Of a stretch of 64,000 nt of DNA, positions 1-8,085 are shown piece after piece. A program made the position numbers and the translations under genes. The notes beneath the pieces are model-generated. The model was not told the origin of the DNA and ran no database searches. It was given only the letters and a program-made list of their open reading frames with translations. This DNA is from JAIYCX01 sp964353175 (GTDB lineage Bacteria > Bdellovibrionota_C > UBA2361 > SZUA-149 > DAOLCO01): contig CAYGUX010000001.1 of the NCBI GenBank assembly GCA_964353175.1, positions 299,380 to 363,379 on the forward strand, read 5' to 3'. Each line of letters starts with the position of its first letter. The first letter of the stretch is position 1.

Positions 1-1053
1 TTTTTAGACGAGAAGCTTTGTGAAGAGATAAAAGACTCCGCGGAGGAATGTATCAACTCAATTAATGAGGCACAAGCGACTCACAAAATAATACTAGAGG
101 ATCATTTTGCTGATCATGGCATATCTAACGCAATATATGAGTCGGCAGAGAACTTTAAATTATTTGAAAAAGCCATCAAGGAAATACAGCCAGACTTCTG
201 CTTAGTACTCTATGAAGGTAATTTTTGGACTAAAGTTTTCACTTATCTATGCTATAAATTTGAAATACCTATATTTTCCTTTCAAGAAGGAATGTACACC
301 AAAGCTGAAATGCTAAGACCCTCCGTTAGCTATACAATAACAAAATATAGCACTAATGTTTTCCTTTGGGGCCACTTTAGCAAGGAAATGCTTTCCGTTA
401 CAGCTCAGGATCCAAGTAAGTTGCTTGTAGTAGGTGCTCCCCACACAGATGAGCTATATCAAAGAATGATCTCTTTTGACCCTACCAAGTTCAGACAAAT
501 GTTAAAATTAAACGATGATAGGAAAACAATTTTATTTATTCTACCCTCAGTCATTAGCGATCTAGAAAACAGAATCAAAACATTCTCTAGATACACAGAG
601 GAGTTAGGAGTCGCTGGAATTATTAAATTTAGACCTGCGGGCAACTTAGACGAATTCAACAGCCTAAAAAGCAAGTACCAAAGGAATAACCTTCACCTAT
701 TCTATAGCGAAGAAATATATGAATTAATATTAGGTTCTGACTTAGTTATATCAGGAAATACAACAGCTGGCCTAGAAGCCTTAGTTTTAGAAAAGCCCAT
801 GCTATATTTAAGTGACAAAGTTCAAGACGACTTGGTTGAATTTAAGGAAGTTGCTCTAGATACAATTAACCTAGAACAATACGATAAAAAGGAACTGGAA
901 GTACTAAAATCAAGCCTACACCCAGATCCTGAGAACAGACGCCTGATAAAACAATACTCAGATCGAACAATTTATAAATATGACGGTAAGGCTAGCGAAC
1001 GTATAGCGCATGCTATTAGTCAGATAATTGATATGCCCAGTCCAATAAATTAG
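1..1053 (+). CDS. GT-B-fold glycosyltransferase-like protein, 5' end outside window
   Basis: The reading frame is open from the first base of the window, so the N-terminus is missing; 350 residues are visible. The C-terminal half has the look of a GT-B sugar or glycerol-phosphate transferase: a strand-turn segment LLVVGAPHTDELY, then KTILFILPS, then SDLVISGNTTAGLEALVLEK, the segment that normally contacts the nucleotide-sugar phosphates in capsule and teichoic-acid type transferases. It lies beside a GT2 gene and an MsbA-like exporter, which fits surface polysaccharide or LPS assembly. Donor and acceptor cannot be read from the sequence. The family call is moderate because the N-terminal domain is not visible. 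Confidence 0.6.
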   Translation, partial: FLDEKLCEEIKDSAEECINSINEAQATHKIILEDHFADHGISNAIYESAENFKLFEKAIKEIQPDFCLVLYEGNFWTKVFTYLCYKFEIPIFSFQEGMYTKAEMLRPSVSYTITKYSTNVFLWGHFSKEMLSVTAQDPSKLLVVGAPHTDELYQRMISFDPTKFRQMLKLNDDRKTILFILPSVISDLENRIKTFSRYTEELGVAGIIKFRPAGNLDEFNSLKSKYQRNNLHLFYSEEIYELILGSDLVISGNTTAGLEALVLEKPMLYLSDKVQDDLVEFKEVALDTINLEQYDKKELEVLKSSLHPDPENRRLIKQYSDRTIYKYDGKASERIAHAISQIIDMPSPIN

Positions 1054-1083
1054 GAAGGGAGTTTCAACAGATCACAATACTCC

Positions 1084-1842
1084 TTAGCTTTTTGGCTTAT
1101 TCAATAGAAAATCTCTTGCCCATTTCTCGGTAGCCTCATCATAAAGGCCTGGGTGATTGGTCACCATATTTGCCTGAAGGTAAAGATCCTTATCTTCAGT
1201 AGATCCAAAAACTCCGTCCTTACTAGTACGATAGTAAAAAAGTGGCTCAGGTATTTTGTATGCAACCAGATATTGCTCTGCAAAGCTAATCCAGAGATCC
1301 CAATCTTCATATCCCCTAACATTTGTTTTATAGCCTCCAGCCTTACTCCAAGCACTTTTTCTATAAATAGTACAACAAAACAACTGATTATCTACAGCAA
1401 TTTTTACTAAGTCGAACTCACCTGATGGCTGAAACCAAGTTTTAACTTCATCGAAAAATATTGCGTCGAAGTAAACCAAAGAAATCTCAGGGTTAGCATC
1501 AATTGCCAATGAGGCTTTCTCTAAAATTGTTGGGGCTAAAAAGTCATCCGCATCTAAACATAAAATAAACTCTCCAGATGCAACTGCAATTCCATTATTT
1601 CGAGATATCGCTGGTTGACCCGAATTTGCTTGATCAATAATTTTAATATCAACTTCTGAATTTTCAGCTTTAATTTGCCCGGCTACTTCTAAACTAGAGT
1701 CCGTGCTACCGTCGTTAACGATAATAATCTCAAAATTTTTATAAGTTTGTGCGATGACACTACCAACCGATTTTCTAAGATAAGATGCATAGTTATAACA
1801 GGTCACTACTATTGAAAATCGAAGGTCGCTATTGGGGGTCAT
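1084..1842 (-). CDS. Family 2 glycosyltransferase
   Basis: This is a complete GT-A fold protein of 252 residues. The N-terminus reads FSIVVTCYNYASYLRKSV followed by IVNDGSTDSS, the nucleotide-sugar binding start of GT2 enzymes. LCLDADDFLAP holds the DxD-type metal-binding motif near residue 97. EDWDLWISF and YRTSKDGV follow in the acceptor half, as is usual in the family. There are no transmembrane segments, so it should act at the cytoplasmic face of the inner membrane. It is convergent with the GT-B gene on its left and divergent from the ABC exporter on its right, and probably adds a sugar to a surface glycan. The sugar is unknown. Confidence 0.85.
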   Translation of the reverse strand: MTPNSDLRFSIVVTCYNYASYLRKSVGSVIAQTYKNFEIIIVNDGSTDSSLEVAGQIKAENSEVDIKIIDQANSGQPAISRNNGIAVASGEFILCLDADDFLAPTILEKASLAIDANPEISLVYFDAIFFDEVKTWFQPSGEFDLVKIAVDNQLFCCTIYRKSAWSKAGGYKTNVRGYEDWDLWISFAEQYLVAYKIPEPLFYYRTSKDGVFGSTEDKDLYLQANMVTNHPGLYDEATEKWARDFLLNKPKS

Positions 1843-2056
1843 ATAATCGCTTTAAAATATCCGCTAAATTTAAATAAACTGAAGCACCACCTTAACATGA
1901 GGGTTTAGATGAACAAAGGTAAAATTAGTTAAATGCCTGTCTCCTATTAGTCTTGCCCATATTAATACGAGCAACCTTCTTACAACCTTGCTAACTATCA
2001 CCAAAACGCTATAAGACAGATAGAATTACTATCACTCGACTCATACGATCTAATAA

Positions 2057-3808
2057 ATGAAAACTCTAGTTCCCTACCTTAGGCAACATCTTAAACTTAT
2101 TTTCCTAGCACTACTTTTAGCCGCGATAAATCAAACATTCTCTCTGCTAGATCCTCTTATTTTTAGGCATGTGATTGATGACTACGCTACTCGATTTAAG
2201 GAATATAACTTTAATGAATTTTTTAGTGGGGTTTTATTTCTGTTAGCAGCGGTGATTGGGGTAGCTTTTGTTTCTCGAGTAGCCAAAAACCTACAAGACT
2301 ACTATATCAACGTCATAACTCAAAAAATTGGCGCTCAGATCTATAGCGACGGCTTAGCGCACTCACTAGAACTCCCCTATTCCATTTTTGAAGATCAGCA
2401 AAGTGGACAAACCCTCAGCCGACTTACTAAAGTTAGATCTGATGTTGAGAAACTTATCTCAGCTTTTGTCAACATACTGTTTACCACTTTTGTCGGATTT
2501 GTTTTTGTAGCTATTTACGCCTGCACAGTACATTGGCTAATCGCACCTATCTACATGCTAGCAGTCCCTATTATTGGATATATTAGCTTTTATTTAAGTA
2601 AAAAAATAAAACGCGTTCAAGAGACTATCGTTAAGGAAACTATTGTTCTAGCTGGTTCCACTACAGAGTCTCTTAGAAATATCGAACTAGTAAAAAGTCT
2701 GGGCCTAGCTGATCAAGAAATAAACAGATTAAACTCCGTTACTGAAAAAATCTTAAAGTTAGAACTAAAGAAAGTAAAGTACGTTAGAAGTTTAAGTTTT
2801 ATTCAAGGAACCATAATAAACTTCATTCGGACGAGTATTTTATTTTTAATGCTTTACTTAATTTTCGCTCAAGAAATTACTTTCGGACAATTCTTCTCCT
2901 TATACATTTACTCCTTCTATATATTTGGGCCACTTCAGGAGCTAGGTAATATCATCGGATTATATAGGGAAACTGAGGTATCCCTAAATAATTTCCAAGA
3001 GATTCTAAACACCCCCATTGATCCTAAACCAGCAAATCCTATTGATATAGGCGCTATTCAATCTCTAGAATTTGATAACGTCCTTTTCTCCTACAAAGGA
3101 GCAGAAAGGCCTGCCACACAAAACATTTCTTTCTCCGCTAAGATCGGAGAGACAATTGCATTTGTTGGACCATCAGGCTCAGGGAAAACGACCTTGGTTA
3201 AACTTCTTGTTGGTCTATATCGGCCGGTAGAAGGTAGGATCTTATTCAACGGACACCCTGCTAATCAAATTGACCTTGACGGATTAAGGGAACAAGTAGG
3301 ATTCGTAACGCAAGACTCTCAATTATTCGCCGGAACCATCAGGGACAATTTACTTTTTGTAAACCCCAAGGCTAGCGACGAAGAGTGTCTCGATGTTTTA
3401 CATAAAGCGGCATGCCATACTCTATTAGAAAGGGCAGACCAAGGACTGAATACTTTTATAGGTGAAGGTGGGGTAAAGATTTCTGGAGGTGAAAAACAAA
3501 GACTGTCAATTGCAAGAGCCCTACTAAGACGCCCTGCACTACTTGTATTTGATGAAGCAACTTCTTCTCTTGACTCACTAACCGAACAAGAAATAAGTAA
3601 AACCGTTCAAGAAATATCTAAACACGAAAGACATATCAGCATCCTAATCGCCCACAGACTCTCTACCGTAATGGATGCTGATACGATCTTTGTATTGGAA
3701 AGAGGAAATATAGTGGAATCAGGTAAACATGAAAAACTGCTGGAAGAAAAAGGACTCTATTACGCTATGTGGAGGCAACAGGTCGGAGAACAGAAATTAG
3801 TCAGCTAA
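2057..3808 (+). CDS. ABC exporter, fused TMD-NBD (MsbA/ABCB type)
   Basis: A half-transporter of 583 residues. The first ~310 residues form six hydrophobic helices, starting LIFLALLLAAINQTFSLLDP. The nucleotide-binding domain follows: Walker A GPSGSGKTTL, Q-loop VTQDSQLF, signature ISGGEKQR, Walker B LLVFDEATSS and switch histidine in AHRLSTV. All catalytic elements are intact, so it should work as a homodimer in the inner membrane, most likely exporting a lipid or lipid-linked glycan given its glycosyltransferase neighbours. The start has no clear SD, as for many host genes here. A short decayed relative of its sixth-helix region lies near 20.0 kb. Confidence 0.9.
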   Translation: MKTLVPYLRQHLKLIFLALLLAAINQTFSLLDPLIFRHVIDDYATRFKEYNFNEFFSGVLFLLAAVIGVAFVSRVAKNLQDYYINVITQKIGAQIYSDGLAHSLELPYSIFEDQQSGQTLSRLTKVRSDVEKLISAFVNILFTTFVGFVFVAIYACTVHWLIAPIYMLAVPIIGYISFYLSKKIKRVQETIVKETIVLAGSTTESLRNIELVKSLGLADQEINRLNSVTEKILKLELKKVKYVRSLSFIQGTIINFIRTSILFLMLYLIFAQEITFGQFFSLYIYSFYIFGPLQELGNIIGLYRETEVSLNNFQEILNTPIDPKPANPIDIGAIQSLEFDNVLFSYKGAERPATQNISFSAKIGETIAFVGPSGSGKTTLVKLLVGLYRPVEGRILFNGHPANQIDLDGLREQVGFVTQDSQLFAGTIRDNLLFVNPKASDEECLDVLHKAACHTLLERADQGLNTFIGEGGVKISGGEKQRLSIARALLRRPALLVFDEATSSLDSLTEQEISKTVQEISKHERHISILIAHRLSTVMDADTIFVLERGNIVESGKHEKLLEEKGLYYAMWRQQVGEQKLVS

Positions 3809-3810
3809 CG

Positions 3811-4374
3811 CTATTCCTTTTTAAAGAAAATGCTAACCTCTGCAATTTCAAAGCCCCACTTGGTTATAACTGCTCGATTGACTAATACACCATCTGGCTG
3901 GAGAAACATCCAATCATCAAAGCGTACTAACATTCTGCTATCGTCAAGCTTTAAATTAAATAGGTATGACCAATTGAGCGCATTTCCATAAGAGACTCCT
4001 TTAGCAATACCATCAACATCCTTTGCAGTACCCTCATAGTTATGCTCATCGATCTTTTTAATAGTCCAAATCCTTTGCTCGGTTTCACCATCAGAATATA
4101 GAAAATCTTCAGTAAGCACGAGCGTGTCCCCACTAAACTCCCCATGAATATCAACAGTAAACTGTCGGCGTAGATCTCCGAATCTGTCATGCACAACTCC
4201 CCAGGCACGGGTATCGCCCTGAAAATATTCTTCAAGCGTAAACTTTGGTGACTTATCTGCAAAATCTATTGGCTTCATTGATGAGCACCCATTAAAAAAT
4301 AGTAATAAGAAAAATGCTGATAGAGAAACGAAAAGTTTCACAAAAAAACTATTAGAATATTTAGAATTCTGCAT
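3811..4374 (-). CDS. DUF3833 family lipoprotein
   Basis: 187 residues with a lipoprotein signal: a hydrophobic segment (residues ~12-28) ends in LFFNGCSS, giving a plausible lipobox cysteine. The mature part carries DUF3833 features: LEEYFQGDTRAWGVVHDRFG near the start, FTVDIHGEF, then FDDWMFLQPDGVLVNRA near the end. Proteins of this family travel with cyclopropane-fatty-acid synthase, FAD amine-oxidase-like and DUF1365 genes in several proteobacteria, and here the gene is divergent from exactly such a cluster. Its role is probably in the envelope side of the same lipid modification, but the biochemical function is not known. Confidence 0.85.
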   Translation of the reverse strand: MQNSKYSNSFFVKLFVSLSAFFLLLFFNGCSSMKPIDFADKSPKFTLEEYFQGDTRAWGVVHDRFGDLRRQFTVDIHGEFSGDTLVLTEDFLYSDGETEQRIWTIKKIDEHNYEGTAKDVDGIAKGVSYGNALNWSYLFNLKLDDSRMLVRFDDWMFLQPDGVLVNRAVITKWGFEIAEVSIFFKKE

Positions 4375-4418
4375 AAAAGACCATTTTAGTTAGACTACTT
4401 GCTTGGAGTCTGAATTTA

Positions 4419-4434
4419 ATTCGACATATCGAAT
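4419..4434. promoter_or_regulatory. Perfect 16-bp palindrome between divergent lipid-cluster genes
   Basis: ATTCGACATATCGAAT is a perfect inverted repeat (arms ATTCGA and TCGAAT) between the DUF3833 gene and the divergent MFS gene. Its place and symmetry suggest an operator shared by the two arms of the cluster. No regulator gene is adjacent, so the binding protein is unknown. Confidence 0.35.
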
Positions 4435-4624
4435 ATCACGCCACAACTTAGACGCTACCAATATCTATGAACTTACACTTTTTAAAATCTTTACTAGAAT
4501 TAACTAAAAACGAATGGAAGCGAATGCTGACATCATACATATCGCTACCTTGTAATCTCTGATAAAGACAAACGTCCTTATCAAAGTAATAATTGCGACT
4601 AGCTAACAAACAGTGATTTAGTGA

Positions 4625-5986
4625 TTGAATACTCAAAGTAAAACTCCTAAGACAACAAGCACTTCAACCATCATTTCTTATGGAGTATTGGGGCTCCCTC
4701 TATCCCTCTTATCTATCACTTACTTCGTTTACTTACCCAAATTTTATGCAGACGTAGCTGGAGTAAGTCTTAGCAGCATAGGACTTCTCTTACTTTGTAC
4801 TAGAATTTGGGACGCCTTAACAGATCCTTTGATTGGCAAACTATCAGACAATACTGACTCAAGATGGGGCAGAAGAAAGCCGTGGATATTAATTTCGTCC
4901 CTTCCTCTTGTATTCTTCTTTACATTACTACTAATTCCCTCAGCTCGACCTGAGTACATTAGCGCATCTACTTGGTTCGGCGTAAATTCTTTTTTCTTTT
5001 TTCTATTTTGGACAACTCTCTCTATACCCTATGAAGCACTTGGAGCGGAGATTAGCCCAAACTATAAGGAACGAATAAAGTTACTAGGTTTTAGGGATGG
5101 AGCTCTCGTACTAGGTACATTACTTGCGGGAATAATACCTGCTTTAGTATTTGTTGGCCCCGAAGGCATTAACTCTGAAGAATCCTATTCAGAAATTGCT
5201 AAAATTTACTCTTTTTGTTTAATTCTTACAGCTGCTGCTTGCTTATACTTTGTGAAAGAGAGGCCAACTAATAGTAAAAAAAGTATAAAAGTATCGCTTA
5301 AAGAGAGCATTTTGCATACATTTTCCAATAGGCCATTCCTCATCCTACTAACCGCATATACCGTTTCTGCCTTAGGAGCGGGACTCCCCCCTGTACTAAT
5401 GCCGTTCTACTTAGATTACTGGCTGGGAATTAAAGACCCCTCCTTGTATCTAGTTTTATACTTCTTAGTTGGCTTTATACTTCTACCCTTTTGGTTATAC
5501 TTGGCATCACGCATTGGGAAAAAGAAGGCTTGGCTGGCTGCCATGTGTATTAACACAGGTGCTTTTGCGGGAGTATATTTTATTGGGAAAGGCGACACGA
5601 ATCTCTATATGCTCTTAGCATGCATTTCTGGTGTAGGCTATGGAGCAAGCCTTGCATTACCCTCAGCAATGCAGGCTGATGTGATTGATCTAGACGAATT
5701 GCAACATAATACAAGAAAAGAAGGCCAATTCATTGGTTTCTGGTCTATTGCAAAAAAACTTGCTGCGGCTATAGGCGGAGGCCTTGCTTTAACTTTGCTA
5801 GACTGGTCTGGGTATGTTGCAAACAGGGAACAATCAGAATCAACACTTTCCATGTTAAGATTGTTATATGCTGGGGTGCCCTGCATCTGTAACTTTATTG
5901 CGATCCTCATTGCTTGGAATTATCCCATTGACGAAAAGATGCACAATCAAATAAGAGTATCACTAGATGCACGCAAAATTCAATAA
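4625..5986 (+). CDS. MFS transporter of the GPH (melibiose-type) family
   Basis: 453 residues with about twelve hydrophobic helices. The N-terminal GLPLSLLSITYFVYLPKFY and the loop with TRIWDALTDPLIGKLSDNT followed by RWGRRKPWIL are hallmarks of the glycoside-pentoside-hexuronide symporter family. The start is a TTG, because an in-frame stop precedes it and no early ATG exists. It leads the plus-strand lipid-modification cluster, only nine bases before the SDR gene. In other bacteria a GPH-type carrier recurs in cyclopropane-synthase clusters, where its substrate is unknown; sugar transport should not be assumed from family name alone. Confidence 0.82.
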   Translation: MNTQSKTPKTTSTSTIISYGVLGLPLSLLSITYFVYLPKFYADVAGVSLSSIGLLLLCTRIWDALTDPLIGKLSDNTDSRWGRRKPWILISSLPLVFFFTLLLIPSARPEYISASTWFGVNSFFFFLFWTTLSIPYEALGAEISPNYKERIKLLGFRDGALVLGTLLAGIIPALVFVGPEGINSEESYSEIAKIYSFCLILTAAACLYFVKERPTNSKKSIKVSLKESILHTFSNRPFLILLTAYTVSALGAGLPPVLMPFYLDYWLGIKDPSLYLVLYFLVGFILLPFWLYLASRIGKKKAWLAAMCINTGAFAGVYFIGKGDTNLYMLLACISGVGYGASLALPSAMQADVIDLDELQHNTRKEGQFIGFWSIAKKLAAAIGGGLALTLLDWSGYVANREQSESTLSMLRLLYAGVPCICNFIAILIAWNYPIDEKMHNQIRVSLDARKIQ

Positions 5987-5994
5987 AGTTTATT

Positions 5995-6780
5995 ATGTCG
6001 AAAGATCCTAAGTACTCCCTAAAAGGAAAAGTTATCTGGCTAAGTGGCGCAAGTAGTGGCATAGGTGAAGCTCTAGCACATCGTTTAGCAGAGATTGAAT
6101 GCAAACTTATATTGAGTGCCAGGCGCTTAGAAGTATTGGAGGATCTTGCTACATCCCTTTCAACAAGTAAGACTTCTGTCCTTCCCCTAGCATGTGATGT
6201 TACTGATCCCGAGGAAGTAAAAAGTACTATCGAGATCATAGAAAAACATTTTGGACCAGTAGATGTACTTATTGCAAATGCCGGAACTCACATACCAACA
6301 GACGTTACTAATTTTAATGTGAAGGAATATGAGGGCTTGTTTAATGTCAATTTTTTTGGAGCCCTTAACTGCATAGAAGCAGTGCTTCCCAAAATGATAT
6401 CACGCAATAAGGGGCATTTAGTCGCCGTATCTAGTGTTGCCGGATATCAAGGTCTGCCAAAAGCTGCTGCTTATGGGGCAAGTAAAGCAGCACTAAGCCA
6501 TTTCATGGAAAGCCTTCGATTTGATTTAAATAAATTCAATATAGAGGTTACTGTAGTCAACCCAGGTTTTGTAAAGACTCCCCTTACTGATAAGAACGAC
6601 TTTAAAATGCCCTTTCTTATCACAGCGGAAAAGGCCGCGGAAAATATCGTTAACGGTATCGAACAGGGGAAGTTCGAAATTGCTTTTCCGACAATATTTG
6701 TGCTAATCTTGAAGTTTCTAAGATTATTGCCGTCTTCACTCTACCATCGTTTAATTCTCAGTAAGGTTGTTAAAAACTAA
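5995..6780 (+). CDS. Short-chain dehydrogenase/reductase
   Basis: 261 residues with the classical SDR layout. The cofactor loop is GASSGIGEALAHRLAE, NAG is seen in IANAGTHIP, the catalytic serine lies in VSSVAGYQG, and the YxxxK pair is in AAYGASKAALSHF. The C-terminal tail is hydrophobic (FPTIFVLILKFLRLLPSSLY), suggesting membrane association, as in SDRs acting on lipids. It lies inside the run MFS-SDR-FAD protein-DUF1365/CFA and probably performs a redox step on a lipid or fatty-acyl substrate of that pathway. The actual substrate is not known. Confidence 0.85.
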   Translation: MSKDPKYSLKGKVIWLSGASSGIGEALAHRLAEIECKLILSARRLEVLEDLATSLSTSKTSVLPLACDVTDPEEVKSTIEIIEKHFGPVDVLIANAGTHIPTDVTNFNVKEYEGLFNVNFFGALNCIEAVLPKMISRNKGHLVAVSSVAGYQGLPKAAAYGASKAALSHFMESLRFDLNKFNIEVTVVNPGFVKTPLTDKNDFKMPFLITAEKAAENIVNGIEQGKFEIAFPTIFVLILKFLRLLPSSLYHRLILSKVVKN

Positions 6781-6831
6781 GCGTCTTACTCTCTAATGTT
6801 TATAATTTATTGCTCAAATTAAAGTAGGATA

Positions 6832-8085
6832 ATGAAAATTGCAGTTATAGGTGGGGGAGTGGCAGGAATAGTTACATCCTACTTACTAAGTAGAGAGCAC
6901 GATGTTGAGATATTTGAGAGTAATGAATATCTCGGAGGCCATACCAACACCATAGAGATAGAATCTGGGCCCGACAAAGGTCTTAGTGTGGATACAGGAT
7001 TCATAGTTCTAAACGATAAGAATTACCCTAATTTTCAAAAGTTCTTACAGCAAATAGAAGTTCCAGTTAGATATAGCGATATGTCCTTTAGTTTCTTCAG
7101 TGAACAAAATGGCCTTCAGTATGCTGGGACAACCCTTAATGGATTGTTTGCGCAACGTAAAAACATCTTCAATCCACAATTTCATAAATTCCTGCTTAAC
7201 CTAGTGCAGTTTTGCTTAAGAGCACAAAGAGATCTTAAAGAAGGAATTTCAGACGTCACCTTACGTAAATACCTTAGCGATAGAAACACTAGCGCCTACG
7301 TCATTAACAACTTCCTTCTCCCAATGGGTGCAGCCATTTGGTCCGCTCCACTAGATGGAATTTTAGATTTTCCAGCAAAAACCTTTCTACATTTCTTTAA
7401 AAATCATGGCTTACTGTCCCTCCTCGATAGGCCAAAATGGCAAACTGTTGTTGGAGGAAGTTATTCCTACGTTAAAAAATTTCAGACAATCTTTAATGGT
7501 AAGATTAACCTTAATACAAAAATTAACCGAGTTCAAAGATCCGATAGTTCCGTAGATATCATTGATTTTCAAGGGAACACCAAAACTTTTGATAAAGTAG
7601 TTTTTGCAACTCATGCAGATCAAACATTAATGTTACTAGACAATCCATCTGAGCTAGAACAAGACCTACTCGGTGCGTGGAGCTACCAAAAAAATCATAC
7701 AGTTCTACATACAGATATAAATCTACTACCACCGAACAAGCGAGCCTGGGCATCATGGAACTACACTAAATTCACTGGAATTAATGGAAAAAGTAATGTC
7801 TCAGTTACATACGACATGAACCGACTACAAGGATTAAGTAGCAAAAATCGCTACTGCGTATCTCTTAATTGCAGTTCTATAATAGACCCTAAGACAATCA
7901 TAAAAGAAATTTCCTACCTCCACCCAGTATTCAATGCCCAGGCTATTAACACTCAGGATAAACTGTTTACCCTAAACAATAAGAGCAATAGCTATTTTTG
8001 CGGCAGTTATTTTGGATATGGCTTTCACGAAGACGCTGTAAGTTCTGCTTTAAAGGTCGCGGAAGAATTTGGCATAACCTTATGA
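6832..8085 (+). CDS. FAD-dependent amine-oxidase-like protein of the cyclopropane-lipid cluster
   Basis: 417 residues. The N-terminus MKIAVIGGGVAGIVTSYLL is a Rossmann dinucleotide loop, followed by ESNEYLGGHTNTIEI, the typical second FAD-binding stretch of this flavoprotein group. The C-terminal YFCGSYFGYGFHEDAVSSAL matches the usual FAD-closing segment. Such proteins sit next to DUF1365 and cyclopropane-synthase genes in many bacteria; an acyl-chain desaturation or oxidation role is plausible from that context. Its stop overlaps the start of the next gene (ATGA), so the two are translationally coupled. Confidence 0.85.
   Translation: MKIAVIGGGVAGIVTSYLLSREHDVEIFESNEYLGGHTNTIEIESGPDKGLSVDTGFIVLNDKNYPNFQKFLQQIEVPVRYSDMSFSFFSEQNGLQYAGTTLNGLFAQRKNIFNPQFHKFLLNLVQFCLRAQRDLKEGISDVTLRKYLSDRNTSAYVINNFLLPMGAAIWSAPLDGILDFPAKTFLHFFKNHGLLSLLDRPKWQTVVGGSYSYVKKFQTIFNGKINLNTKINRVQRSDSSVDIIDFQGNTKTFDKVVFATHADQTLMLLDNPSELEQDLLGAWSYQKNHTVLHTDINLLPPNKRAWASWNYTKFTGINGKSNVSVTYDMNRLQGLSSKNRYCVSLNCSSIIDPKTIIKEISYLHPVFNAQAINTQDKLFTLNNKSNSYFCGSYFGYGFHEDAVSSALKVAEEFGITL

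Noticed and set aside
4448..4636. 62-codon minus-strand frame between the DUF3833 and MFS genes
   Set aside because: No SD, no recognisable domain, and it overlaps the start of the MFS gene; most likely chance.
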